From Gambelia wislizenii (taxonomy: Eukaryota > Chordata > Lepidosauria > Squamata > Crotaphytidae): 64,000 bases of DNA. Every line of letters begins with the position of its first letter. The first letter of the stretch is position 1. The position numbers and the translations under genes were made by a program. Location: NCBI GenBank assembly GCA_030847615.1, contig JAUMIR010000001.1, positions 444,098,687 through 444,162,686 of the forward strand, given 5' to 3'. The notes under the pieces were generated by a model. The model searched no databases and had not been told where the DNA came from. It was given only the letters and a program-made list of their open reading frames with translations. Of this stretch, positions 17,801-23,700 are shown piece by piece.

Positions 17801-20313
17801 AAGGCTGGGCAGACTCTCGCCCGCCCACCCACTGCCTTCCCGGGCCTCCCTGAGGCGGCTCCGGGGCTTCAAAACCTTGGAGCACCCTCGGGAAGGCCGG
17901 GGAGAGGCTGGGCAGAGTCCCTTCCTCCCGCCTCCTTCCCCAGCCTTTCTGAGGTGGCTCCGGAGCATCGAAGCCGTGGAGCACCCTCGGGAAGGTTGGG
18001 GAGAAGCCGGACAGAGTCGTTCCCGCTGCCTTCCCCGGTCTTTCTGAGGTGGCTCCAGGGCTTTGAAGCTTCAGAGCACCCTCGGGAAGGTTGGGGAGAG
18101 GCCGGGTAGAGTCCCTCCCTCCCGCCGCCTTCCCGGCCTTTCTGAGGCGGCTCCAGGGCTTTGAAGCCTTGGAGCCCCCTCGGGAAGGCTGGGGAGAGGC
18201 CTGTCAGAGTCCCTCCCTCCCGCCACCTTCCCCAGCCTTTACAAGGCGGCTCAGGGGCTTCGAAGCCTCGGAGCACGCTCGAGAAGACTGGGGAGAGGCC
18301 AGGCAGTCCCTCCCGCCACCTTCCCCAGCCTTTCCGAGGTGGCTCCGGGGCTTCGAAGCCCTGGAGTCCCCTCGGGAAGGCCGGGGAGACTCCCGCCTGC
18401 CCGGCCACCGCCTTACCTGGCCTTTCCGAGGCAGCTCCGGGGAAGCACGACAAGCCTCGGTGGGGTGGCCAGGTGGGGGGGAGGCTCCATCCCCCCACCT
18501 CCCTAATGTGGCGATCGGGGCTTCGTAGCCCCGCCCACCACTTTCCTCCACCCTCCCAAAAGTGGCGACCGATCGCCACTTTAGGGAGGGTGGTGAGGTT
18601 GCGGGCAGGGTGGGGAGGAGGCCTACAGCCGTGTGTCAGCCCAAACAGCTACACGTGTCAGTGCTGACACGCGTGTCATAGGTTCGCCATCACCGTCCTA
18701 AGGCAAAGATGGAGCAATTGGCAGTGGACCCTTTAAGCCAATTTCTGCAAAGAACTAAGTAGCCAGAAGGCACGTCTCATGTCCTCCAGCAAATTGTGTG
18801 TGCTCAGCGACACTTGTTACAGCCTTTGATTTGGCCCGGCTTCCCAGATACTCTAAGAATACAGTAAGACCCCTGTATCCACTGATTCATTATCCACCGA
18901 TTCAGTTATCCACAGGACAGAAAACAGCACACCTACCACAGAGTCTTCCTAAAAAGTATGTCCTCTCTAGCCATTTTCTAGGTCCTCCAAGGTAACACTA
19001 TGGTATTTTAAACCAGAAGTCCCATTATTCTCAATGGGGTTCACTATTATCCATGGTTTTTGGTATCCACGCCCCTCCCAGAACCAATCCCCAGTGGATA
19101 TAAGGGTCCTACTGTACACTCACTTTATGAATTTGCAACAGTGTTGCTAGTTTGCTTCTGGTCTGGAGTCTTTGCTACATAATAATAATAATGATATTTA
19201 TTTTTTTACCCACGTGTCTCTGTGGATGGAGGCAGGGAACAACACATTAACATACGGTATAAACCTAATACAGTTGTTCCTCCGTGTCCATGGATTTGGT
19301 ATCCACGGATTTAAGTATGCACAGCTTAAAAATATTATTAAAAAAATAATAATCCAAAAAGCAAACCTTGATTTTGCCATCTTATACAAGGGACAGCATT
19401 TTGCTATGCCACTGCATAGAATGGGACTTGAGCATTCACAGATTTTGGTATCCACGGGGGATCCTGGAACCAAACCCCAGCGAATATGAAGGGACAACTA
19501 TATTAGTTAAAAACACATTTCAGTGAAAATGTACCAATTAAAACAAAACAAAACAAGACTAAGACATTTTAAAACAACCAGCACACCGTTTAAAATTCAC
19601 AATTTAAGGTATTAAAGGAATGGTGACTGTGGAAGGTTGAGGAAGAGAAAAGGAAGAATGAGGAAGCTGAGAAAGGAAGAATAAAGAGGGAATGTAGAAT
19701 GACAGAAGATGAATGAAGGTTAGGAAGTGAGAGGGATATATTAGATTATATGTGAAGGTGTTAGATTGTTAGATTGTAATTGGAATGTCTGGAAGAATGT
19801 AATGTTTTGAAAAATATTGGAACGAAGATAAGTATACATATATATGTATTTATATGTACATATCAAAATTTCTATATTTGTATCTGCAAGTTCCAAATAA
19901 TAATAATAATAAATAAAATTCACAATTTAAAACCATCTGGATAGAATAAGTTGGCATTATGAACCCGAAGCTGGCTTCTGGTCTGAAGTCTTGGCTGGAG
20001 TATTATGGGAAAGTTACTTTGGGTGGCTGCAATTCCCACCCACCCGCAGCGGAATCTGAGAGCGTTGACCCCGAAGGGACTTTGCTAACAAGCTCTGCCT
20101 CCCGCTCGCCCGGCTACCAGCTCTGGCAAAGGCAGTGGGAAGGACCCGCAATTCCCTCCCCGACTAACCCGACGCCCCCCACCCCCGCGGAGTCAAAGGG
20201 AGCCCCTTCCCCTCAGAGGCGCCCCGCCGCCGCCGCCTCCTCACCCCGAGCCAGAGGCGCCGCCGCCCTCCCTGGGACCCCCTCACTGCAGCCGCCGCCG
20301 CCGCCGCCGCCAT
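2666..20313 (-). CDS. ALDH6A1: Methylmalonate-semialdehyde dehydrogenase, mitochondrial (5' part, 8 exons)
   Basis: ALDH6A1 converts methylmalonate semialdehyde (and malonate semialdehyde), CoA and NAD+ to propionyl-CoA (acetyl-CoA), CO2 and NADH in the mitochondrial matrix, in valine and thymine catabolism. Eight coding segments on the minus strand (20245-20313, 14975-15034, 14152-14226, 13201-13362, 7175-7253, 4778-5080, 3367-3488, 2666-2855) have GT/AG borders and compatible phases. They encode about 352 of the usual ~535 residues. Visible landmarks are an Ala/Arg-rich targeting peptide, the FNFP oxyanion asparagine, the [12 protein letters not shown] nucleotide-binding segment and GQRCMAL with the catalytic cysteine. 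The C-terminal exons lie beyond the left edge. It is head-to-head with LIN52, as in other vertebrates. No frameshift or stop interrupts the exons, so the gene is presumably functional. Confidence 0.97.
2856..3366. other. ALDH6A1 intron 7
   Basis: A 511-bp GT-AG intron with no recognised repeat or regulatory feature. Confidence 0.8.
3367..3488 (-). CDS. ALDH6A1: ALDH6A1 coding exon 7
   Basis: The 122-bp exon follows acceptor TTATTACAG. It completes an Ala codon split with exon 6 and encodes [20 protein letters not shown] onward to RVQANM, ending at donor GTAATT. It carries the Rossmann-fold nucleotide-binding turn of the aldehyde dehydrogenase family. Confidence 0.96.
3591..4235 (-). mobile_element. 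L1 LINE 3' end (5'-truncated, ORF2 C-terminus plus 3' UTR)
   Basis: On the minus strand, 3990-4211 encodes about 73 residues ([20 protein letters not shown], then [20 protein letters not shown]) that resemble the C-terminus of vertebrate L1 ORF2. A purine-rich 3' UTR follows, and the terminus is an A/T-rich AATAAAAATT tail near 3591-3615. The element is severely 5' truncated, as most genomic L1 copies are, and lies in ALDH6A1 intron 6 in the same orientation as the gene. Confidence 0.75.
4236..4777. other. Remainder of ALDH6A1 intron 6
   Basis: AT-rich intronic sequence with no recognised feature. Confidence 0.6.
4778..5080 (-). CDS. ALDH6A1: ALDH6A1 coding exon 6
   Basis: The 303-bp exon follows acceptor TGTGTTGCAG. 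It encodes [20 protein letters not shown] and continues through [18 protein letters not shown], where the FNFP asparagine stabilises the thiohemiacetal, then [14 protein letters not shown] (cofactor-binding Lys) to NIIHGQHE. It ends with one base of a split Ala codon at donor GTAACT. Confidence 0.97.
5081..6060. other. ALDH6A1 intron 5, left part
   Basis: About 1 kb with no recognised gene, repeat family or RNA. The open frame antisense to exon 6 runs into this stretch and is a shadow. Confidence 0.5.
6062..6255 (+). mobile_element. tRNA-derived SINE, Sauria type
   Basis: The head has a tRNA-like A box (TGGCGCAATGGTTAAATGC) and a B box (GAGTTCAATCC), about 35 bp apart. The tail reads AATCATTTAGAGTGTGCTTA, then GCACTATAAAGTGGTACAGA, and ends with GCTATTGCTA repeats. 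This arrangement matches the Sauria SINE family of lizards and snakes. It is diverged and not a functional tRNA. Confidence 0.75.
6601..7145 (+). mobile_element. L2-clade LINE remnant (RT C-terminus and 3' tail)
   Basis: 6646-6790 encodes [20 protein letters not shown] followed by [20 protein letters not shown], the conserved C-terminal block of vertebrate L2-like reverse transcriptases. The 3' UTR closes with GTAAGCCACTTCGGGTCCCA and AGAATATAAATAAATAAAT, the usual L2-like terminus. Strongly decayed. Confidence 0.7.
7175..7253 (-). CDS. ALDH6A1: ALDH6A1 coding exon 5
   Basis: The 79-bp exon begins in phase 0 after acceptor TTTCTAG with [20 protein letters not shown] and DVFRGL. It ends with the first base of a Gln codon at donor GTAAGC. 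The [13 protein letters not shown] segment is characteristic of ALDH6A1. Confidence 0.96.
7377..7548 (+). repeat. DIRS element 1 terminal inverted repeat (3' end of element)
   Basis: Contains GGGTATTGGCTCTGCCTCCA, then CAACCTACAAATCAGAAACA and AGACAACCCCCTCGGAGGAG. The reverse complement is found with few mismatches at 12425-12575. Confidence 0.9.
7638..7735. repeat. DIRS element 1 internal complementary region
   Basis: The left half (GGATTCCCTCCCCTCTACTG through AGTAAGTACCAATGTTCT) is the reverse complement of the extreme left end. The right half (CCAGCAGAGAAGGGAGGGGA then TCCTTCCTCTTGGG) matches the inverted right end. In DIRS biology this region templates completion of both ends during circle formation. 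Confidence 0.85.
7826..8830 (-). pseudogene. DIRS element 1 tyrosine recombinase (frameshifted)
   Basis: The N-terminal core-binding part ([17 protein letters not shown], then [20 protein letters not shown]) is near 8830-8590. The catalytic part begins at 8376 with [19 protein letters not shown], which holds the first catalytic Arg. It ends at 8026-7826 with [14 protein letters not shown] (the H..R pair) and FTRHYRIDC (the Tyr nucleophile). All four residues of the R-H-R-Y set remain visible, but at least two frame changes separate the pieces. The enzyme would integrate the circular DNA copy. Confidence 0.85.
8880..9260 (-). pseudogene. DIRS element 1 methyltransferase-like region
   Basis: The stretch after RNase H has [20 protein letters not shown] and, in another frame, [20 protein letters not shown] leading to [20 protein letters not shown]. 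These motifs are typical of the DIRS segment conventionally likened to a Dam methyltransferase. It is frameshifted. The enzymatic assignment is family knowledge, not shown by the sequence. Confidence 0.65.
9262..9846 (-). pseudogene. DIRS element 1 RNase H domain
   Basis: A 194-codon frame contains [20 protein letters not shown] (first Asp), [18 protein letters not shown] (Glu) and [20 protein letters not shown] (second Asp), the RNase H signature. The ADWLSR motif follows in a neighbouring frame at 9240-9260. It directly follows the RT domain. Confidence 0.85.
9902..10618 (-). pseudogene. DIRS element 1 reverse transcriptase
   Basis: The 9949-10527 frame reads [40 protein letters not shown] and [17 protein letters not shown]. 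It includes the catalytic YLDD and the upstream Asp of LDLQDAY. These are RT blocks in DIRS-like form (palm and fingers). The frame remains open through the core, then shifts into RNase H. Confidence 0.88.
10667..12357 (-). pseudogene. DIRS element 1 gag region
   Basis: Three minus-strand frames cover gag. The 12357-11518 frame (279 codons) is acidic and Ser/Gly/Glu-rich. The 11493-10921 frame carries [20 protein letters not shown], then [14 protein letters not shown] and [20 protein letters not shown], motifs I recognise from DIRS Gag. The 10912-10667 frame is Lys/Arg/Gln-rich, as nucleic-acid-binding C-termini are. A stop and frame change separate the parts. The role would be particle assembly and RNA binding. 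Confidence 0.75.
12425..12575 (-). repeat. DIRS element 1 terminal inverted repeat (5' end of element)
   Basis: Reverse complement of 7377-7548 with roughly 85-90% identity by eye. It runs outward to the CTGGAAAAAGGAATATCTCA region where similarity to the internal complementary region also ends. Confidence 0.88.
12917..12952 (+). repeat. (AAT)n microsatellite
   Basis: About eleven tandem ATA/AAT triplets in ALDH6A1 intron 4. Confidence 0.9.
13201..13362 (-). CDS. ALDH6A1: ALDH6A1 coding exon 4
   Basis: The 162-bp phase-0 exon follows acceptor TTCTAACAG. It encodes [40 protein letters not shown] and [14 protein letters not shown], and ends at donor GTGAGG. These are N-terminal helices of the NAD-binding domain. 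Confidence 0.96.
13363..14151. other. ALDH6A1 intron 3
   Basis: A 789-bp GT-AG intron. The antisense open frames within it match nothing recognisable. Confidence 0.7.
14152..14226 (-). CDS. ALDH6A1: ALDH6A1 coding exon 3
   Basis: The 75-bp phase-0 exon after acceptor TATTCTACAG encodes [20 protein letters not shown] then DIHNP, and ends at donor GTAAGT. This is the start of the mature enzyme fold. Confidence 0.96.
14388..14572 (-). mobile_element. tRNA-derived SINE, minus strand
   Basis: Read on the minus strand it begins AGCCAGCGTAGTGTAGTGGT, with A-box and B-box (GGGTTTGAATCC) motifs. It then has CACTGGGTGACCTTGGGCAA and ends near GACTTCAAGGCACACAACAA. The same family occurs at 27046-27285 (plus) and 53027-53243 (minus). 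Confidence 0.8.
14975..15034 (-). CDS. ALDH6A1: ALDH6A1 coding exon 2
   Basis: The 60-bp phase-0 exon follows acceptor TGCTTGCAG and encodes [20 protein letters not shown], ending at donor GTAAGT. The Ser-rich presequence aligns with the poorly conserved targeting-peptide exon of other vertebrate ALDH6A1 proteins. The call rests on splice sites, phase and position just upstream of PTTKLF. Confidence 0.88.
15035..15600. other. ALDH6A1 intron 1, gene-proximal part
   Basis: No recognisable feature. The short plus-strand frame at 15251-15442 has no known match. Confidence 0.5.
15605..15691 (+). mobile_element. CR1 LINE 3'-end fragment
   Basis: GGGGGCTGGACTGCATGGCC is followed by TCTTCCAACTCTTATGATTC and TATGA. 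This is the CR1 3' terminus with its ATTCTATGA-type end repeat. Confidence 0.8.
15835..16190 (+). mobile_element. L2-like LINE 3' UTR remnant
   Basis: The stretch ends GCAGCCTTGAGTCCTAGTTT then AGAAGAAAGGTGCGATATAA and ATGGATAAATAAT, the L2-like terminal motif. The upstream part (CTATTCCACCAGGCTTTTGG) fits a decayed 3' UTR of that family. Confidence 0.55.
16653..16866 (+). mobile_element. Tigger-like MITE, short form
   Basis: A 214-bp copy with CAGTTGTCCCTCCATATTCA at the left and CGAATGTGAAGGGACAACT at the right. TA is at 16651-16652. The interior has ATAATAATCCAAAAAGCAAA and CATTTTGCTATGCCATTGCA, shared with 19271-19498 and, inverted, 25649-25878. Confidence 0.85.
17177..17240 (+). repeat. 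Single Tigger-like terminus inside the hAT MITE
   Basis: TACAGTTGCCCCTCCACATT, CGCAGCTTTCACTCTCACGG and GATTATTCGCGGTTTGC closely match the left end of the 1224-2397 element. No matching right terminus is visible downstream, so it is either a truncated nested insertion or one whose right end was lost during array expansion. Confidence 0.7.
17583..18460. repeat. GC-rich minisatellite, about 97-bp unit, about 9 copies
   Basis: CTCGGGAAGG recurs near 17690, 17785, 17889, 17986, 18082, 18180 and 18372, with a variant near 18274, giving periods of about 94-104 bp. Each unit holds an inverted repeat, for example CCTTCCCGAGG (17647-17657) and CCTCGGGAAGG (17688-17698). GGCTCC/GGAGCC lies inside these arms, so a unit can form a hairpin of roughly 20 bp. 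Long open frames across it are by-products of base composition. Confidence 0.88.
18862..19114. mobile_element. Tigger-like MITE, second subfamily
   Basis: The ends CAGTAAGACCCCTGTATCCA and TGGATATAAGGGTCCTACTG are inverted, flanked by TA at 18860-18861 and 19115-19116. Internal GGTATCCACGCCCCTCCCAG and CCAATCCCCAGTGG resemble Tigger-type subterminal sequence. The length is 253 bp. Confidence 0.8.
19271..19498 (+). mobile_element. Tigger-like MITE, short form
   Basis: CAGTTGTTCCTCCGTGTCCA at the left and AGCGAATATGAAGGGACAAC at the right, with TA at the left flank. The interior is nearly the same as 16653-16866. Confidence 0.82.
19560..19925 (+). mobile_element. L1-like 3' UTR/tail remnant
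   Basis: The purine-rich run (GAAGAGAAAAGGAAGAATGA) is followed by GTTAGATTGTTAGATTGTAA, TGGAATGTCTGGAAGAATGT and an AATAATAATAATAAATAAAA tail. This resembles L1 3' ends of squamates and the inverted L1 at 3591-4235. No coding part remains, so the call is tentative. Confidence 0.5.
20245..20313 (-). CDS. ALDH6A1: ALDH6A1 coding exon 1 (start codon, targeting peptide)
   Basis: ATG is at 20313-20311 on the minus strand in an AATGGCGGCGG context. The exon encodes [20 protein letters not shown] then WLG and meets donor GTGAGG in phase 0, matching exon 2. The Ala run is a (GCG)n tract and the Arg residues fit a mitochondrial presequence. An earlier GTGAGG (after the eighth Ala) would also be in phase 0, so the exact donor is not certain. 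Confidence 0.85.
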
Positions 20314-20681
20314 TCCGAGAGCGACGACCACCTGCTCAACACAGGGCCCCGCCCACCTCCAGCTCAACACTAAGACCCCGCCCATGCATCGTGGTTGGCC
20401 AATAGCATCGCGATCCTCAGCGCCTTCCTCGCCTCTTGAGGCTTTGACAGCCAATGAGATCTTCAACTCGCCACCCTCTCCGGTTGTGATTGGCTACTTG
20501 GCCGTCAACTCCCCCTCTAGACGGACGCTGATTGGACGTCTCCTTTTTCCAGAGTCTCGACCTCTGGAGAGGAGAAGGGGCTCTTTCAGAAAGGAGCCGC
20601 TGGGGGTTGTTGAGCGTCTCCCGCGTGAAAGGGACCGCGGGGGGGGGGGGAATAATTGGGCGTGTCACGTGACAGGCTAAG
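20314..20681. promoter_or_regulatory. Bidirectional CpG-rich promoter of ALDH6A1 and LIN52
   Basis: The two start codons are 368 bp apart and divergent. The interval is GC- and CpG-rich, has no TATA box, and carries CCAAT motifs (either strand) at 20399-20403, 20451-20455, 20489-20493, 20531-20535 and 20655-20659. GC boxes (CCCCGCCC) lie near 20347-20355 and 20376-20383. The layout fits a TATA-less housekeeping promoter bound by NF-Y and Sp/KLF factors. The factor assignments are inferences from motifs. Confidence 0.85.
20664..20673. promoter_or_regulatory. GTCACGTGAC palindrome (USF/TFE/MITF-type E-box)
   Basis: A perfect 10-bp palindrome ending 8 bp before the LIN52 start codon. It matches the extended CACGTG box bound by USF and TFEB/TFE3 (CLEAR element). 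Occupancy cannot be judged from sequence. Confidence 0.7.
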
Positions 20682-20689
20682 ATGGCGGT
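20679..20689 (+). promoter_or_regulatory. YY1-like AAGATGGCGGT motif over the LIN52 start codon
   Basis: AAGATGGCGG is the YY1 consensus core, often found just downstream of TATA-less start sites and overlapping initiator ATGs. Here the ATG of the motif is the LIN52 start codon. Confidence 0.65.
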
Positions 20690-20700
20690 CTCTACTGCAG
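20682..20700 (+). CDS. LIN52: LIN52 coding exon 1
   Basis: MAVSTA plus one base, donor GTGAGA. The in-frame stop 12 bp upstream rules out an N-terminal extension in this transcript form, so the four extra N-terminal residues of the human protein are absent. Confidence 0.9.
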
Positions 20701-23700
20701 GTGAGAGATGCTGAGGGGAGGGTTGTGGTGTTCAAGGAATTTGGGGGATTAGGAATTTTTTATTGGACTAACACTATTCTACTGAAAAATACACCCGACC
20801 GCAAAAGGCCGTAACAATAACGCAATAATAATAATAATTGTTTTCCTCTTTTCTTACTAATACAAAACTAAAACTATCCTAACACTACTGCCTGGTCCAT
20901 GGGAGTGTTAATTAATCCTGAGGTCTTCTCTGCTAATTGTGGAAATAAGCATACATGGGATGAGGTGGCAGTGCCGCATATGTACATTCATAGATTAGGA
21001 CTAAAAACAGGTTACTTGGTTGGAAGAGTTTCCCCTAACTGCTCAGATCTGGAATTATAGGTCCTGTCCAAAAGGTGAAAATAATCCTAATGGAATTTGA
21101 ATGGAAGGTGATCTGTCTATACGGACATTTGCATCAATAGGTCTCATTCAGAAGTGAGGAAGCCAAATCCACCTTCAACTCTGTCAGGGAAGCCATCCAG
21201 GCTTTTCTCTGAGATTTTAAAAAGCTCCATAAGTGATGCGAATGTGCGATTGTTAAGACTGTTGCATTTACATTGCTGTGCCAGGGCAGTGCAAGCTGAT
21301 TGGCCGGACGAGCATGTGAAGTGGGGGCTTGCAAACAGGGCAAATGCCTTTTGCCGCCATGTTGGATTTTTGGCTATGTGAGTGGTCAGTAAGCCGGTAA
21401 AATGGTGATCTTTCATTCTCTTTTATACTTTTTTCATTTGTAAATATGAAGTGTTGCTTGTGCGCACCATGGTGAATGTTTTTTTGTTTTTTTTTTAATA
21501 ATTGGCAGTGGCAGATTTAAAAGCATGAGTAATTCACTCGTGGGCACCATCTTGGCTACTGGGCATGCGAAGTTTCAGGGGGCACCATTAACCATTAAGA
21601 CAGGTCTCAGCACTGCAAATTGCTACCACATTTCTTTGTAGGCGATCGCATCCCCCCCCCCATATAGACGGGGCCATAGTTAAGGCGTAACAGTGGGCAG
21701 TTTGGAGCTGTCCAGATGTCGTTGGACAGTGACCCTGTGTGCCAACCCAACCAGGCAGGACTGCAACGTTCTTTTTCAGTTAACACAGTTGGGCCCCTCC
21801 CTCTCCTTGGTCAGTTTGCTTATATAGCCATGACCTCACCTAACTTTATCTCTAATTATATATTTAACTACTTATTGGGTGGATGTGCATTGTTCCTCCT
21901 GCCATCCCAGAATGAACCATCATCCCGAGCCAGTACAGCCAGTGGTGAGGAATAATTTAATTTAAAAAAAAATTAAGGGTTTTTAAAAAGGTATTTTAAT
22001 TTCTACTGTAATGTTTTTAACTTGTGAATTGTTTAATTCTTTTTTAAATGTTATATTTATAATGTGATTTTAACTTTGTACTGTTTTTAGCTTGTATTGT
22101 TTTTTATGATGTTGTTAGCCGCCTTGAGTCTCATTGGTGGGGGAAAGACAGGATAGAAATTAATAAGATAATAATATTAATAATGGGAACTGCAGTCCAG
22201 CAATATTTGGAAAGATGCTGTGTTTCCCAACCCTGAGTAAATTCTCAGGCTGGGTCGGTCCTTTTCCTGCCAGGCTCCAGAAAGGCCCTAGATCTACAGC
22301 AGCACATGCTTTTGCATACACAAAGTGCCCCCCCCCTTGCTACAATACTGTTCAGGAGCAGTGATGAGAATTATTTGCAAAGCTAGTGCCAATCAATAGT
22401 TCTTGACTAGATGAACTACCCACCATGAGTTAGATTTATATGTTTAAAAAGCTCTCTGGTTCCAGGACGGGAAAATGTCTCTTTGCCTGATACCACAAAA
22501 AGCTGTTGCCAGTCAAAGTAGACCAGAGGAGGGGAAGATAAACCAACAAGTCTGTCTTGAAATAAAGCAGCTTTGCATTTGATTTTCACAGAGGGTGGGC
22601 ATAGGAATGCCAGAGTTTGGCTTCTTGAGTAATTTGCAACGATATCATTCATATTTAATCAGAAGTAGTTCAAATGAATTAAATTACGCTTGTTCCCAAA
22701 TAAGAATTCATAGGAGTACATCTTTATCTGTATGAGTGTCATTTAGGTAGGGCATGTGGGAGGAAAAGAATTTCTCCTTTTTATGTTTCAGGTCATGTCT
22801 GATCATATTCTGTAGGTTTGAGTATCTAGGTTCTTTACATAGGTTCCATTCCCTAAATGAATGCTGCACTTCCATGAATGTGCTCCTGCTTTTTTGCCTA
22901 GGATAGTTACATCTGTTTGTGATATATATTATTTATTAAATTTTTATATTACTCAGTAGTCATATGATGCTGTTTTAGGCACAGATTTGGAGGCTTCATT
23001 GCTGAGCTTTGAAAAGTTGGACCGGGCATCACCTGACCTCTGGCCAGAGCAATGTAAGTTGGAAGTGGACAATATTGTATAACTGTGTAACATAGTTTAG
23101 TTACTCTAGTGTGCTTTCACTGTTGTGCTCCTTTCAGTCCTTTCATTCTATGTTGGATGTTTAATACATATTAATTCTCAGTGGTGCACTATTATTGGAA
23201 TTGGAGGGCATACTGATCCCTCCAGGAGAATTTGGGGGCTGAAAAAAGTCCCTGAAAAAAGTTGTTTTAATTGGAAAAAAGGGCAAAAATGCACTCCCAT
23301 AACTTGCCACATCTTCGCTTCACGCTCCCCGGAGCTCATTTGGTCAGAACTCAACTTGAGGTTTACTTCCATTTCAGAAAAAGCCTCTCCAGGGCCTAAG
23401 TGGCCCAGAGGCCTAAAACAATGTGGTGAAATTGTACAATTCATTTTTGGCCAAAGTAATTCTTTTAAAGTGGGGAGTGCTGGGGTGCTTTGGGGGCTTA
23501 AATGGAGTCAGGTGCAGCCCACTTTCCCTATACCTGTTAGAGCTTTTCTAGATTAATTAATCAGGGTTGTGGGAGATGATTTAGTGCACCTGCTCCTTGG
23601 TGCTGGTTTGTCCAGTTGAAAAATATGTAGAAGTGTTTTTGTTTCATGATACGTTTCTCTTCTTTCTGCTGATACCTAAATACCTTGTCTAACTAAGTGG

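Larger units (their letters stand above)
17047..18695. mobile_element. hAT-type MITE with 8-bp target duplication, enclosing a minisatellite
   Basis: The inverted ends read TAGTGATAGGCAACCTTTTG at the left and, on the complement of the right, CGGTGATGGCGAACCTATGA. An exact 8-bp direct repeat TCCTAAGG flanks the element at 17039-17046 and 18696-18703, the duplication length typical of hAT transposons. The interior carries a half Tigger-like terminus at about 17177-17235 and an approximately 97-bp minisatellite. No transposase frame is present. A hAT origin is well supported by ends and duplication length; the exact family is not determined. Confidence 0.85.

Noticed and set aside
17313..18579. 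Long open frames on both strands
   Set aside because: They run through the 97-bp GC-rich minisatellite inside a hAT MITE; repeat-encoded peptides on both strands are composition artefacts.
20164..20466. N-terminal extension of ALDH6A1 upstream of 20313
   Set aside because: The frame is open through the promoter, but the extension does not resemble the family N-terminus, whereas the ATG at 20313 gives the expected MAA... presequence.
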